DNA from: Anaerolineae bacterium
Lineage (GTDB): Bacteria; Chloroflexota; Anaerolineae; Aggregatilineales; J027
NCBI GenBank assembly: GCA_019913005.1
Contig: JAIOHL010000124.1
Coordinates: 95,107-159,106, forward strand
Direction of reading: 5' to 3'
Length of the DNA: 64,000 bases
Shown: positions 44,801 through 53,320 of the stretch, in pieces
Layout: each line of letters begins with the position of its first letter
Numbering within the stretch: the stretch's first letter is position 1
Position numbers and translations under genes: made by a program
Notes under the pieces: generated by a model
The model's database searches: none
Told to the model about the DNA's origin: nothing
Seen by the model: the letters and a program-made list of their open reading frames with translations, nothing else

Positions 44801-46842
44801 TGTTGACGGATGTCGTAACGACTGTCATCTAACCATGTTCGCAATCGTCGCCACTCTCGAATCAGGGCCTCATGCGCGACCTCAGCCGTCGGTTCACGGG
44901 TGATCGGTTCACGGTCAAAGGTGAGCAATCGCGCCTGTCCAAAGGGTTCCAAGACCTCCAACAACGCAGTGGAGTCGTCAACAAGAGCCAATAACTCGGA
45001 TTGCCGTACCCGGCGCCGTGTATCTTCCACCCCCTCTCCCAACGTCACGAGACGCATGAACAGTTGGCGAATCAGGCCTTGCTGGGAAGCGGGAAACTGC
45101 TCAAAAATCTGGTCAGCCCGCTGGGCTAAAGCCCCTGACAAGCCACCCAACTGCTGATAGGCGGCCAAGGTCAAGGCATGGTTGTCGCGTTGTTCAAATA
45201 GTTCGGTCAGGGTGTATTGCAGCAGAGGTAAGGCGCCCGGCTCATCTTGCACATCCGCCACAATCGCTGTCACCAAGCCGGTTTCAACGTGTAGCCCAAC
45301 TTGTTCGGCTGGACAGGTAATAGCCTGCCCCAACTCAGCGGGGGATAACGGCAGTACATATTCGATGCGCTGTTTAAGCAAATCACCGAACTCCAAATGC
45401 TGCAAAGGCCGATCCATGAAGTCGGCTCGTAAGGTGATGAGGACACGCACACCACTGGAAGCATCGTTGACGGCTACCCGCAGCACTTCCAAAAACTGGG
45501 CTACCTCGTCATCGTCTACACTGGTGGTAAACAGCTCCTCAAATTGATCTACCACCAACACTAGCCGCGCATCCTCACTCAATAGGCTTGCCACCGCCCA
45601 GATCAACCCCCGCCGATCTGCCTGTAGTTGTTCCGAAATCCGCGAAATCGGCTTGGTCGCCACACGGTTGAGGGCATTGGTCAGTTCTTGGAGCGGGTGT
45701 TCGCCGGGGGACATTTCGACTGTGAACCATTCCTGCGACCCCGGTAGGTATCCGGCCCGTAAAGCCGGGAGGAGTCCGGCCTTGACCACACTCGACTTAC
45801 CGCTGCCGCTCGGCCCCACGACTGCCAAAAAATGCTGATAGGGGTGATCGTCTTGGAGTCGGGTCAGAAGTTGGTTGACCAGTGACTCACGGCCAAAAAA
45901 GTCGCCCGCGTCCATCAGTTCAAAAGCGTGCAGACCTTTGTAGGGATTTCGCAATACAAGGTTGCCCATTGTCGTGGGCTGCTCTTCTACAATGGCACGC
46001 CCTACTCCAGTGCTTGTCTCTTCCGCCACAGTCGGCATGGCGACTCGAAAGGCTTTGGCGAATTGTAGAGCATCGCTATAGCGGTCAATCGGTTGCTTGG
46101 CAGTGGCTTTTTGCAAAACCGCGTTTAGCTCTATCGGGAATTTGAATTGCGGGGGCAAATCGGGCAGGGGTTCATTGAGATGTTTGACAATCATAGCGGC
46201 TGAACTCAGGCCCTCAAACGGATGCTGGCCGACCAAGACCTCGTAGAGCATTACACCCAGACTATAGATATCGGTTTGGGGTGAGACTACTTCGCCACGC
46301 GCTTGTTCGGGGGCGATGTAGGCCACCGTGCCTTTCATAATATGGCTGCCTGTCATCGCCCGGCTCAACAAATCTTTGGCGATTCCAAAATCGGTCAAAT
46401 AATAGTTGTTCTGATCATCTAACAAAATATTGCCCGGTTTGACATCGCGGTGAATCACCCCCTGACGATGGGTAGCCGCCAGCGCATCGGCAACCTGATC
46501 CAATAAGTGGAGGGTTTCGGTGAGCGTCAATGGGCCTTGTTGCAAGCGAGTCTTAAGTGTATGGGGTAGCCAGCGCATGACCAGATATGCCCCATGCGGA
46601 TCACGCCAGTAGTCATACACCGGCACGATATGGGGGTGCTCCAAGCGGGCCACACGCTGCGCTTCGGCTTCAAAATTACGGACAAAGTCGGGTTCATTGG
46701 CAAAACGGGGTAGGATGAATTTGATGGCAACATCACGACCCAACAACGGCTGAGTGGCGCGATACACTACCCCGAAACCACCGCTTTCAATTTCTTCGTG
46801 TACCACATAGCCTTGAATCGTGGGGAGGGTTGCGGTTCCCAT
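41836..46842 (-). CDS. Membrane Ser/Thr kinase-STAND NTPase-WD40-PPC fusion protein
   Basis: 1668 aa started at 46842, where GGAGG lies 6 nt upstream; the longer ORF start has none. Order: Hanks-type kinase at about 10-265 with IESGGFGVVYRA, VAIKF, VIHRDVKPGN, DFGIAKD and APEQARG all intact; STAND-type NTPase from about 295 with Walker A GPSGSGKSSVVKAG near 342 and Walker B LVLVVDQFEELF; one membrane helix near 750 (ALMITSAAIALIMTVLALLAL); about 14 WD40 repeats at 845-1475; a Thr/Pro-rich linker at 1510-1570; and a C-terminal PPC-like beta domain. If the single helix spans the membrane, the WD40 and PPC parts are outside the cell. Probably a sensor or signalling scaffold; the target is unknown. 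Confidence 0.9.
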   Translation of the reverse strand: MGTATLPTIQGYVVHEEIESGGFGVVYRATQPLLGRDVAIKFILPRFANEPDFVRNFEAEAQRVARLEHPHIVPVYDYWRDPHGAYLVMRWLPHTLKTRLQQGPLTLTETLHLLDQVADALAATHRQGVIHRDVKPGNILLDDQNNYYLTDFGIAKDLLSRAMTGSHIMKGTVAYIAPEQARGEVVSPQTDIYSLGVMLYEVLVGQHPFEGLSSAAMIVKHLNEPLPDLPPQFKFPIELNAVLQKATAKQPIDRYSDALQFAKAFRVAMPTVAEETSTGVGRAIVEEQPTTMGNLVLRNPYKGLHAFELMDAGDFFGRESLVNQLLTRLQDDHPYQHFLAVVGPSGSGKSSVVKAGLLPALRAGYLPGSQEWFTVEMSPGEHPLQELTNALNRVATKPISRISEQLQADRRGLIWAVASLLSEDARLVLVVDQFEELFTTSVDDDEVAQFLEVLRVAVNDASSGVRVLITLRADFMDRPLQHLEFGDLLKQRIEYVLPLSPAELGQAITCPAEQVGLHVETGLVTAIVADVQDEPGALPLLQYTLTELFEQRDNHALTLAAYQQLGGLSGALAQRADQIFEQFPASQQGLIRQLFMRLVTLGEGVEDTRRRVRQSELLALVDDSTALLEVLEPFGQARLLTFDREPITREPTAEVAHEALIREWRRLRTWLDDSRYDIRQQRLLAAAAQEWDGVKRDKSYLLTGSRLAQFEGWVGQTHIALTPDEHRFLETSILEDNRQKINRRRSRNALMITSAAIALIMTVLALLALNARSDAQQERDKAQRAAEVRRSLALAANAKDALASNDTDLAIALALEAIAIPNPPIEAEQALAAAIYAPGTRRVLTGHADSVNDVAFSPDGKYAVSGGGRPSFDEVRGVSILFPDNIYDYSLRLWNLETGEQIQRFEGHTDTIFSVAFSPDGRYVASGSADKSVIIWDVQTREQFRRFETVHKVHSIAFSPDGQHLLAGEQRDVIALWNIPDNRLIYEISTFAEETTSFHYIWSIAFSPDGRYTAIGLGPLGYATSGGIKLIDFQTGEVIRAFNLSMPIRNIAFNPVDSRYVLLTGFEPMPNTFGQGLSSSYAMLFDLETGQEIRRFRHGFMPIAESGFSPDGHLIVTGAADQLIILWDVETGEAVQRLSGHSSYITSAKFSPNGEHLLSASSDGTIRLWDIRNGAEIRQFAGHSGRVIDIQFTPDGRQAVSGGSGRELFIWNVETGDQIRRIYGHASGVNCVWVSTDGKTIISGDYGGVFRQWDAQTGEEKAEPISIDVRSWGCDIDTAGHYGLSATAGSGTVVQTPADVAPAYVDMTTGEIVRVLRGHTSLIYGVDISPDGRYALTGSEDNSVRYWDLSTGEQKCVFEDQQGSVWDVAISPDGRYGLSGSGDRSVVLRDLIACTEIRRFEGHSMRVSDVEFSPDGLYALSGSEDRSLILWDVATGTEIRRFEGHERWVTDVAFSPDGRYALSGSERGELILWRLSDTPEEIIAWAQNNRYVRDLTCTERERYDVTPRCDSHGYFPTRTPYPTLTPSPVLSATPTLDTTRTTLTPTWTLQPTNTPVVNTLAPTMTPVPRGSITLGIQAMGVVSGRSKETMSRDVWTFEGSVGQTIQISNGNLDLLISIYTPSRTLLIESTSDIDSISLPETGTYIFLLQPGSTGAGGRYVFMVNNVTD

Positions 46843-47225
46843 AGAGGCCTCCAATCCAGTCAACTGATAGGTGACAGTCAATGGAAGTGCAGTGGAATAG
46901 CCTTCACGCTAGACTTATTCAGACCACAACACAAGTGAAATTTGTCCCGATTTCTATTGACATTCTCCCCCCTGTAACGAGCAAGCGGTCAACGATAGTG
47001 GAGACAAATCAACTGATGCGGTTTTGATTATGGTGACGAATGAAAAGCAGAGACCGTGTGTGTGAGGGATTGCTGTATGAAAAAACCCTTTGTTGGAGAT
47101 TTTCTAATAAATAGTTTTTCCGATAACGAGGTTGTGTTACCGTAGATGATCTAATATTATACACACAAACATGAATTATATACTTTGTTTACAAGTTACC
47201 TAAAAAACATAAGGAATTTTCGATG
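46843..47225. other. 383-nt intergenic region without a gene
   Basis: This stretch separates the kinase fusion start from the KdpE-like stop on the same strand. It is AT-rich towards its right end (GTATAATATTAGATC and GTATATAATTC on the minus strand), which could hold minus-strand -10 boxes for the kinase gene with a leader of about 300 nt. No ORF, tRNA or clear terminator is seen. Confidence 0.4.
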
Positions 47226-47924
47226 TTATTCTTCCAGCAGTAGCCGATAGCCAACTCCCGGCTCTGTCATAATGTATTGTGGCTGGTTCGGGTCAGGCTC
47301 AATTTTACGACGCAAGTTGCTCATATGAACCCGCAGAAGATGGCTGTCATCTTGGTAATCTGTGCCGCGTACTTCCCGCAGGAGTTGGCTGTGAGTTAAG
47401 ACTTTACCAGCATACTTGACCAGCACCCGCAGTAAATCGTACTCGGTTGGCGTAAGCTGAATTTCTTCTCCTGTCACTTTTACAATCCGGCTCACCACAT
47501 CAACTTCAAGGCCACCGCTCTTGAAGATAGGATCGGATATATTGGTAACCACATGGCGCATTGCAGCACGCATTCTTGCCATTAGTTCACCAATTCCAAA
47601 TGGTTTGGTCAGGTAATCATCTGCGCCTGCATCAAGTGCTCGAATTTTGTTACCTTCATCCTGAATTACAGAGAGAATAATGATAGGAACTTGTGTCCAT
47701 TCCCGCAGGCGGCGTGTGACTTCCACGCCATCCATCCCCGGTAGCCCCAAATCAAGAATGATGAGATCGGGTGTACTCTGAACAGTGGCTGTAAGCGCTT
47801 CCTCCCCGGTGGCTGCCTCCGTAATATGGTAACCTTGGGCTGAGAGCGATGTGCGCAGGAAGCGTCGGATAGCACGTTCATCATCAACAATCAAAACATG
47901 ACCACCCTGCTTGTCCATGCTCAT
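47226..47924 (-). CDS. kdpE: KdpE-like OmpR-family response regulator
   Basis: 232 aa. Receiver: VDDERAIRRFLRTSL, phospho-acceptor in LIILDLGLPGMDG (about residue 55), and K in YLTKPFGIGELMARMRAAMRH, all as in KdpE. The winged helix ends SHLLRVHMSNLRRKIEPDPNQPQYIMTEPGVGYRL, the KdpE signature form. The KdpD-like kinase lies on the other side of the transporter gene at 50572. It is divergent from a potassium-transporter-like gene and probably regulates it. 11-bp direct repeats in the shared intergenic region at 48010-48042 are a plausible binding site. Confidence 0.88.
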   Translation of the reverse strand: MSMDKQGGHVLIVDDERAIRRFLRTSLSAQGYHITEAATGEEALTATVQSTPDLIILDLGLPGMDGVEVTRRLREWTQVPIIILSVIQDEGNKIRALDAGADDYLTKPFGIGELMARMRAAMRHVVTNISDPIFKSGGLEVDVVSRIVKVTGEEIQLTPTEYDLLRVLVKYAGKVLTHSQLLREVRGTDYQDDSHLLRVHMSNLRRKIEPDPNQPQYIMTEPGVGYRLLLEE

Positions 47925-48009
47925 TCCCTCATCAGGCTACTTTCAACCGGATTCAGATCCAAACCTCACCTTATCGCTAGATGTCTCCATAGTAGCGCAA
48001 ACCAAAGTC

Positions 48010-48042
48010 CTTGCAAAAGCCTTGATACTTTCTTGATACTTA
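48010..48042. promoter_or_regulatory. Three 11-bp-phased repeats: candidate KdpE binding site
   Basis: CTTGCAAAAGC, CTTGATACTTT and CTTGATACTTA begin at 48010, 48021 and 48032; the last two share ten identical bases. The 11-bp phase matches OmpR-family regulators. The site lies between the KdpE-like gene and the KimA-like gene and could act on either. On the plus side a -10-like TACACT occurs at 48081 with no good -35 box at normal spacing. Confidence 0.5.
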
Positions 48043-48138
48043 TCAGATGATTCTTGCCACCTTTTTGACTCCAAATTTTCTACACTAGCAAGCAGCAAAT
48101 TTTGATTTAGACCCATGCACAGGACATGCGAACCATTC

Positions 48139-48393
48139 ATGACTGTTTATGAAGATATCTATAAAGCACTAAGCCCGATTTCTCGGCGAAAAAACAAAAA
48201 TCAACCAGCCATTAGGCAGAAATCGCACCAAGCCACTCCGTGGTGGCAGGTTTATCTACTGACAGCCATTTCCCTATTCGTCCTATTCGCTATACCGTCG
48301 CTAAAAGTCAGCAAAAATATTGGAAATTATAATTACTATATTTTATTACGCAATAGTTATGCACTGGGTATAAGCGGCATGAAGCAACTTTAA
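48139..48393 (+). CDS. Possible 84-aa single-pass membrane protein
   Basis: MTVYEDIYKALSPISRRKNKNQPAIRQKSHQ... followed by a hydrophobic helix at about 35-57 (WWQVYLLTAISLFVLFAIPSL). It lies upstream of and on the same strand as the KimA-like gene, 70 nt before it. No Shine-Dalgarno site is seen before this ATG or the earlier one at 48115, so it may be a chance ORF. If real, it would be a small partner of the transporter. Confidence 0.35.
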   Translation: MTVYEDIYKALSPISRRKNKNQPAIRQKSHQATPWWQVYLLTAISLFVLFAIPSLKVSKNIGNYNYYILLRNSYALGISGMKQL

Positions 48394-48463
48394 ATCAGGA
48401 AGGGATTGGAGATTCAAAACTGACCAATCTTTCGTATCAATCACGCCAAAGGGATCACAAACG

Positions 48464-50506
48464 ATGAATTTCTATGATGTCCATGAGCGTATCGGGAAAG
48501 CCCTACTAGGTCAAAGATTAGAAACCGATGCGATCCAGCACCAGACCGCGCCTAATTTTATTGCCTTAGCGGTGCTGGCGAGTGATGCGTTATCGTCAGT
48601 CGCTTATGCCACCGAAGAAATTCTGATCATCCTAAACACAGCGGCGATTGGCTCATTTGTCCTGCTTGGTTTTCACGGGGGTGCTATCTCCATTCCAATT
48701 GCCCTTGCCATTGCTACGCTGATCGTGATCGTGACGATTTCCTATCGGCAGACCATTTTCTCCAATCCCGCCGGGGGTGGTGGCTATCGCGTCGCCAAAG
48801 AAAATTTGGGTGAAGAGTTTGCCCAAGTTACAGGTGCAGCACTTCTAACCGATTACATCTTGACTGTCGCCGTGAGTATTAGTGCTGGGGTAGCAAATGT
48901 AATCAGCGTTTTCCCTCAACTCGTTACCTATCGAGTTGAGATAACCATTCTCATTATCGTGTTTATGGCTTTCCTCAATTTGCGTGGTGTGAAGGAAAGT
49001 GCCCGTCTCTTTGCCATGCCCACATACTTCTTTCTTATTACCATCTTTCTCATGCTTGGGCTAGGCTTTTTCAAGCTGGCAACAGGCACACTGGATACAG
49101 TTCATAATGTCGAAGCCATTCAGCATGATGTTCTAACCCCCATCACCTTGCTCCTGCTCCTGCGAGCGTTTTCCTCCGGGTGCGCGGCGCTGACAGGCAT
49201 TGAGGCGATCTCGAATGACACGCAGTTGTTCCGCCAGCCGAGAGCTAAAAACGCCGCAAATACACTCGTGGTGATGAGTATCCTGCTCGTCACACTGTTC
49301 TTGAGCATTACCATCCTTGCGAACGCGATTGAAGCTGTTCCTTCCCACGAAGAAACAGTGATCAGCCAGATGGCACGTGCCGTCTACGGGGAGGAAGGAA
49401 TTGGCTATCTAGCCTATATCCTGACCATCGCAGGCGCTTTTGCTGTATTGTTTATGGCCGCTAATACGCCCTTTGCTGATTTTCCCCAACTTGCTGCACT
49501 ACATAGCGGTGATGGCTTTCTGCCCCGTCAGCTTACCTATCGAGGCCGCCGTCTCGTTTTCACATGGGGTATCCTGACACTGGCTATCTGCTCTATTGTG
49601 ATTGTGCTTGTGACTAGAGCAGTTGTAACGCGGTTGATTCCACTCTATGCAATCGGGGTGTTTCTGGGCTTTACCATCAGTCAGGCCGGCATGACGCGGC
49701 GTTTCTGGCGGGCAGGTCGGCTTAAACCGGGGCAAGTTGCACACGGGCTTGAGACCGACATCACCTATGATCCGCACTGGCTACCCAAACTGCTCATCTC
49801 CGGGACAGGCTCAAGCGTAACCTTGATTGTGATGTTCGTCTTCATCATCACCAAGTTCACCAGCGGTGCATGGTTCATCGTCCTGTTAATTCCTTCACTA
49901 GTCTGGGTCTTTTTCCGCATCCATCGCCATTACAAAGAAACGGCTGCACGACTGCATCTGGATGAAGTTCCCATTTTTGAAGAAAAGCCACAGGTTTTTG
50001 ATCCGGCTATCCATAAGGAACTGGCAATTTACTTCTGTGATACGTGGTCAAAGCTGGCGGTCAACGTTGCAGAAGCCATTTTACAGCGCAATCTACCTCT
50101 CTATATCATCCACATCAATGTGAACCCCAAACGAGCGACAACCTTCCGGGAATGGTCTGATAGAATATTAGCGAAAAACGGATGGAATCCACAGATTGCA
50201 AAGGTTGTGGAGGAGCCTTACCGAGATTTGTATGCGAGTGTCGCCCGTGTTTTGCAGGAACTCCGCGAACAATACCCGAATGTCTATTTTCAGGTCTATA
50301 TTGGGGCATTACGTACCCGTTTCCCTTATAACTGGTTACATATGTCCACCGATAAATTCCTGCGGGATGCGATGATGGAAGTTGAAAATGTAGCGTTGAA
50401 TATCAAACAGGTAAATCTAGACAGCTTACCGCTACCACCCGGATTCAAAGTTACGTTTGAACATTCGACAGATCACCATCATCAGGTGTCTCACGCCTCA
50501 TCTTAA
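48464..50506 (+). CDS. KimA-like APC-superfamily transporter, probable potassium uptake
   Basis: 680-aa membrane protein with about 12 helices (residues 28-490) and a cytoplasmic C-terminal domain at 500-665. The N-terminus FIALAVLASDALSSVAYATEEILIIL closely matches the opening of KimA (formerly YdaO) potassium importers and related APC proteins. PAGGGGYRVAKENLG and the GAALLTDYILTVAVSISAG segment are typical. The C-terminal domain (LAIYFCDTWSKLAVNVAEAILQRN) resembles the nucleotide-binding-like tail of KimA. It is flanked by KdpE-like and KdpD-like genes, which supports potassium as substrate. No c-di-AMP riboswitch is seen upstream. An amino-acid substrate cannot be excluded by sequence alone. 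Confidence 0.8.
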   Translation: MNFYDVHERIGKALLGQRLETDAIQHQTAPNFIALAVLASDALSSVAYATEEILIILNTAAIGSFVLLGFHGGAISIPIALAIATLIVIVTISYRQTIFSNPAGGGGYRVAKENLGEEFAQVTGAALLTDYILTVAVSISAGVANVISVFPQLVTYRVEITILIIVFMAFLNLRGVKESARLFAMPTYFFLITIFLMLGLGFFKLATGTLDTVHNVEAIQHDVLTPITLLLLLRAFSSGCAALTGIEAISNDTQLFRQPRAKNAANTLVVMSILLVTLFLSITILANAIEAVPSHEETVISQMARAVYGEEGIGYLAYILTIAGAFAVLFMAANTPFADFPQLAALHSGDGFLPRQLTYRGRRLVFTWGILTLAICSIVIVLVTRAVVTRLIPLYAIGVFLGFTISQAGMTRRFWRAGRLKPGQVAHGLETDITYDPHWLPKLLISGTGSSVTLIVMFVFIITKFTSGAWFIVLLIPSLVWVFFRIHRHYKETAARLHLDEVPIFEEKPQVFDPAIHKELAIYFCDTWSKLAVNVAEAILQRNLPLYIIHINVNPKRATTFREWSDRILAKNGWNPQIAKVVEEPYRDLYASVARVLQELREQYPNVYFQVYIGALRTRFPYNWLHMSTDKFLRDAMMEVENVALNIKQVNLDSLPLPPGFKVTFEHSTDHHHQVSHASS

Positions 50507-50571
50507 ATTATCCAGCGCGAACGGGCTGCTAAAATAGGACTGGATGTCCTAGTACCGTTTAGCGAGACATA

Positions 50572-53235
50572 ATGAACCCATTACACTCTGAGTCCGATGC
50601 GATGCCAAGGTATGGGCACCCGAAAGATGGGGAGCGTTTACGAGGCAAGCTCAAAATCTTTCTTGGCTATGCTGCCGGGGTTGGGAAAACCTATACAATG
50701 CTGGAAGCCGCACAGCAACATCTTGAAGAAGGGGTTGCTGTTGTGGCAGGCTATGTTGAGACACACGGGCGTGCCGAAACCGATCTCCTTGCCCGTGATC
50801 TCGTATTTATCCCGCGCCAGATGATCCACTATCACGGCATCACCCTCCCAGAAATGAATCTGGATGCCATTCTGAAGCGTCTTCCGGAACTGGTTCTAAT
50901 AGATGAGCTTGCCCATTCTAATTCACCGGGTATGCGCCATACAAAACGCTATCAGGATGTAGAAGAACTTTTGAATGCGGGGATTGATGTCTACACAACG
51001 CTCAATATCCAAAATCTTGAAAGCCTGAATGATATCGTTGCACAGATTACTGGAATTGTAGTACGGGAAACAATTCCAGATCGAATTCTCGACCTAGCGG
51101 ATCAAATCGTGCTGGTTGATCTGCCACCAGAAGAATTGATCCAGCGTTTACATGAAGGCAAAGTTCATATCCCGGAACAGGCTGCACAAGTCACACAGAA
51201 ATTCTTCCGGCAAGGCAACCTGACTGCATTGCGTGAAATTGCTTTACGGCGAACGGCCCGGCGTGTGGATGAACAGATGAATACCTATATGCAGCAGCGG
51301 GCGATCAGCGGCCCTTGGGCAGCCGGGGAACGCCTGCTTGTTTCAATCAGCCCCAATCCCCTCAGCCAGCGTTTGATTCGGACTGCCAAACGTTTGGCGA
51401 AGGAACTTGATGCCGAATGGCACGCCGTTTATATTGAAACACCTGCGGACGCCCAACTTGGCGCAGAAGACAGTGCTCAAATTGCCAATAACCTGCGGCT
51501 GGCGGAGGAATTGGGCGCGAAGCTGGTCACACTGCCCGGCGACAATATTGCTGAGTCGCTGATGCAGTACGCCAACACCCATAACATTACCAAAATCATC
51601 GTTGGCAAACCGCTCAAACCACGCTGGCTGGAATTCTTCAAGGGGTCAATCGTAGATCAGCTTATTCGTAGAAGCGGCCATATTGATATTTATGTGATCA
51701 GCAGCGCCGCTCCGGTTGAACTGTCGTCGCCCCTTATTCGCCCGGCTGGTAGGTTGCATCTTAAGCGCTATCTGGCGGCTATTGGCCTCGTTTGCATGAC
51801 CTCCGTACTGGGACTGCCCCTTGCACCATTCATTTCACCTACCAATTTAGTGATGTTTTATCAGTTGGTGGTCTTGATGGCCGCCATTCGCTATGGACGC
51901 GGTGCAGCGACACTGACGGCGGTTTTGAGCGTTTTTGCGTTCAACTTCTTTTTCGTGCCACCGCGCTGGACATTTCTGGTTCACGATGCTGGCTATCTTT
52001 TGACCTTTGCAGGGCTGTTAATCGTGGGGTTGGTGAGCGCGAGGCTTGCCGCACGTGTACGAGAACATGCCAGAGCCGCCGAACAACGTGAATTGCAGGC
52101 GATGGCTCTCTATGCTTTTAGTCGTGATCTTTCTGCCAGCGTTGAGCTTAATGCGGTACTTCAAAGTGTCCTTGCTCATACCAGCCAGACATTTAATGCG
52201 GATGTGGTGATCTGGTTGTATGAACACAACACACTCGAATTGAAAATCATGACCGACCACTATCCTTTAACCACTGGCGAGGCCACCACCGCGCAGTGGG
52301 TGTATGCTCACAAGCAACCTGCTGGACACGGTACCCACACACTGCCTGCTACTGCTGGTCGTTATCTGCCACTCAAGACTGCTCAGAGTACCATTGGAGT
52401 GCTGGGAGTCCGTTTCCGGCAGGAGAAAGAGCCTACGCCAGAACGCAACCGTCTGTTAGATGCTTTTGCAAGTCAGGCTGCATTGGGGATTGATGCGACT
52501 CTACTTGCCGAAAAAGCACAGCAGACCCAACTGTTACACGAAGCTGAAAAGCTCCAGTCAGCACTGCTCAATTCGATATCACACGATCTAAGAACGCCAC
52601 TGGTATCTATCGCGGGGGCATTAAGCAGTCTGCGTGATCAAGCCAATTTTCTCGATGAAACTGCTAAATCCGAATTGATTCAAGGGGCATGGGAAGAAAC
52701 AACCCGATTAAACCAACTGGTTGGGAATTTGCTAGATATGACTCGCTTGGAGGCTAATGCAGTGTCGCTTCGCCAATCCCCCTCCGATGTCCAAGAGATG
52801 ATCGGTGTTGCGCTGTCTCATATGAAGGAGCGGTTACTCAACCACAAAGTTCGCGTTGATATTCCGCCCGACTTGCCATTGGTCTCTGCCGATTTTGTGT
52901 TGATTGTGCAGGTGATGGTCAATCTGTTGGATAATGCCGCAAAGTACACACCGCCCGGTTCGCTGATTGAGATTCAAGCCAGTGCCGACAGTTTTATCAC
53001 TATTGCCGTCATGGATCATGGAAGTGGAGTCTCACCGGAGGAGTTACCCCGAATTTTTGATAAGTTCTATCGCTCAGAAGGGGCATCCCAAGTAGCAGGT
53101 GGAACAGGTTTAGGGCTTTCGATCTGTCGAGGAATTATTGAAGCCCATAAAAACTATATCTGGGCAGAAAATCGAGAGGGGGGAGGGATGATCGTTCGAT
53201 TCACCCTGCCCATTGCCCGGCACCCAATTGGGTAA
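50572..53235 (+). CDS. kdpD: KdpD-like sensor histidine kinase
   Basis: 887 aa with full KdpD architecture: N-terminal KdpD domain with Walker A-like GYAAGVGKTYTMLEAA near 31 and HTKRYQDVEELLNAGIDVYTTLNIQNLESLND; a universal-stress-protein-like domain at about 255-385 (RLLVSISPNPLSQRLIRTAKRLA...KIIVGKP); four membrane helices at about 400-500 (DUF4118); a GAF-like domain at 520-650; HisKA LLNSISHDLRTPLVSIAGAL; and HATPase with NLLDNAAKYTPPGS and GTGLGLSICRGIIEAH. It senses potassium or turgor in known systems. It lies 65 nt behind the KimA-like gene. No kdpFABC genes are present. The 3' end abuts a decayed cydA. Confidence 0.93.
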   Translation: MNPLHSESDAMPRYGHPKDGERLRGKLKIFLGYAAGVGKTYTMLEAAQQHLEEGVAVVAGYVETHGRAETDLLARDLVFIPRQMIHYHGITLPEMNLDAILKRLPELVLIDELAHSNSPGMRHTKRYQDVEELLNAGIDVYTTLNIQNLESLNDIVAQITGIVVRETIPDRILDLADQIVLVDLPPEELIQRLHEGKVHIPEQAAQVTQKFFRQGNLTALREIALRRTARRVDEQMNTYMQQRAISGPWAAGERLLVSISPNPLSQRLIRTAKRLAKELDAEWHAVYIETPADAQLGAEDSAQIANNLRLAEELGAKLVTLPGDNIAESLMQYANTHNITKIIVGKPLKPRWLEFFKGSIVDQLIRRSGHIDIYVISSAAPVELSSPLIRPAGRLHLKRYLAAIGLVCMTSVLGLPLAPFISPTNLVMFYQLVVLMAAIRYGRGAATLTAVLSVFAFNFFFVPPRWTFLVHDAGYLLTFAGLLIVGLVSARLAARVREHARAAEQRELQAMALYAFSRDLSASVELNAVLQSVLAHTSQTFNADVVIWLYEHNTLELKIMTDHYPLTTGEATTAQWVYAHKQPAGHGTHTLPATAGRYLPLKTAQSTIGVLGVRFRQEKEPTPERNRLLDAFASQAALGIDATLLAEKAQQTQLLHEAEKLQSALLNSISHDLRTPLVSIAGALSSLRDQANFLDETAKSELIQGAWEETTRLNQLVGNLLDMTRLEANAVSLRQSPSDVQEMIGVALSHMKERLLNHKVRVDIPPDLPLVSADFVLIVQVMVNLLDNAAKYTPPGSLIEIQASADSFITIAVMDHGSGVSPEELPRIFDKFYRSEGASQVAGGTGLGLSICRGIIEAHKNYIWAENREGGGMIVRFTLPIARHPIG

Positions 53236-53320
53236 GGCAACTGGCATCTCAGGTGCAAAAGCAACTCATAGCCAGCAAGATACCCTACCAACCCCCATGC
53301 AACAAAAGTGGCCTGCCCAA

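Noticed and set aside
45182-45547. 121-aa plus-strand ORF inside the kinase gene
   Set aside because: It is antisense to the intact STAND domain, has a Ser/Arg/Cys-rich composition typical of shadow frames and no ribosome site.
48394-48463. c-di-AMP (ydaO-type) riboswitch in front of the KimA-like gene
   Set aside because: The leader lacks the conserved core segments and has no clear multi-stem fold or terminator, so I do not call one.
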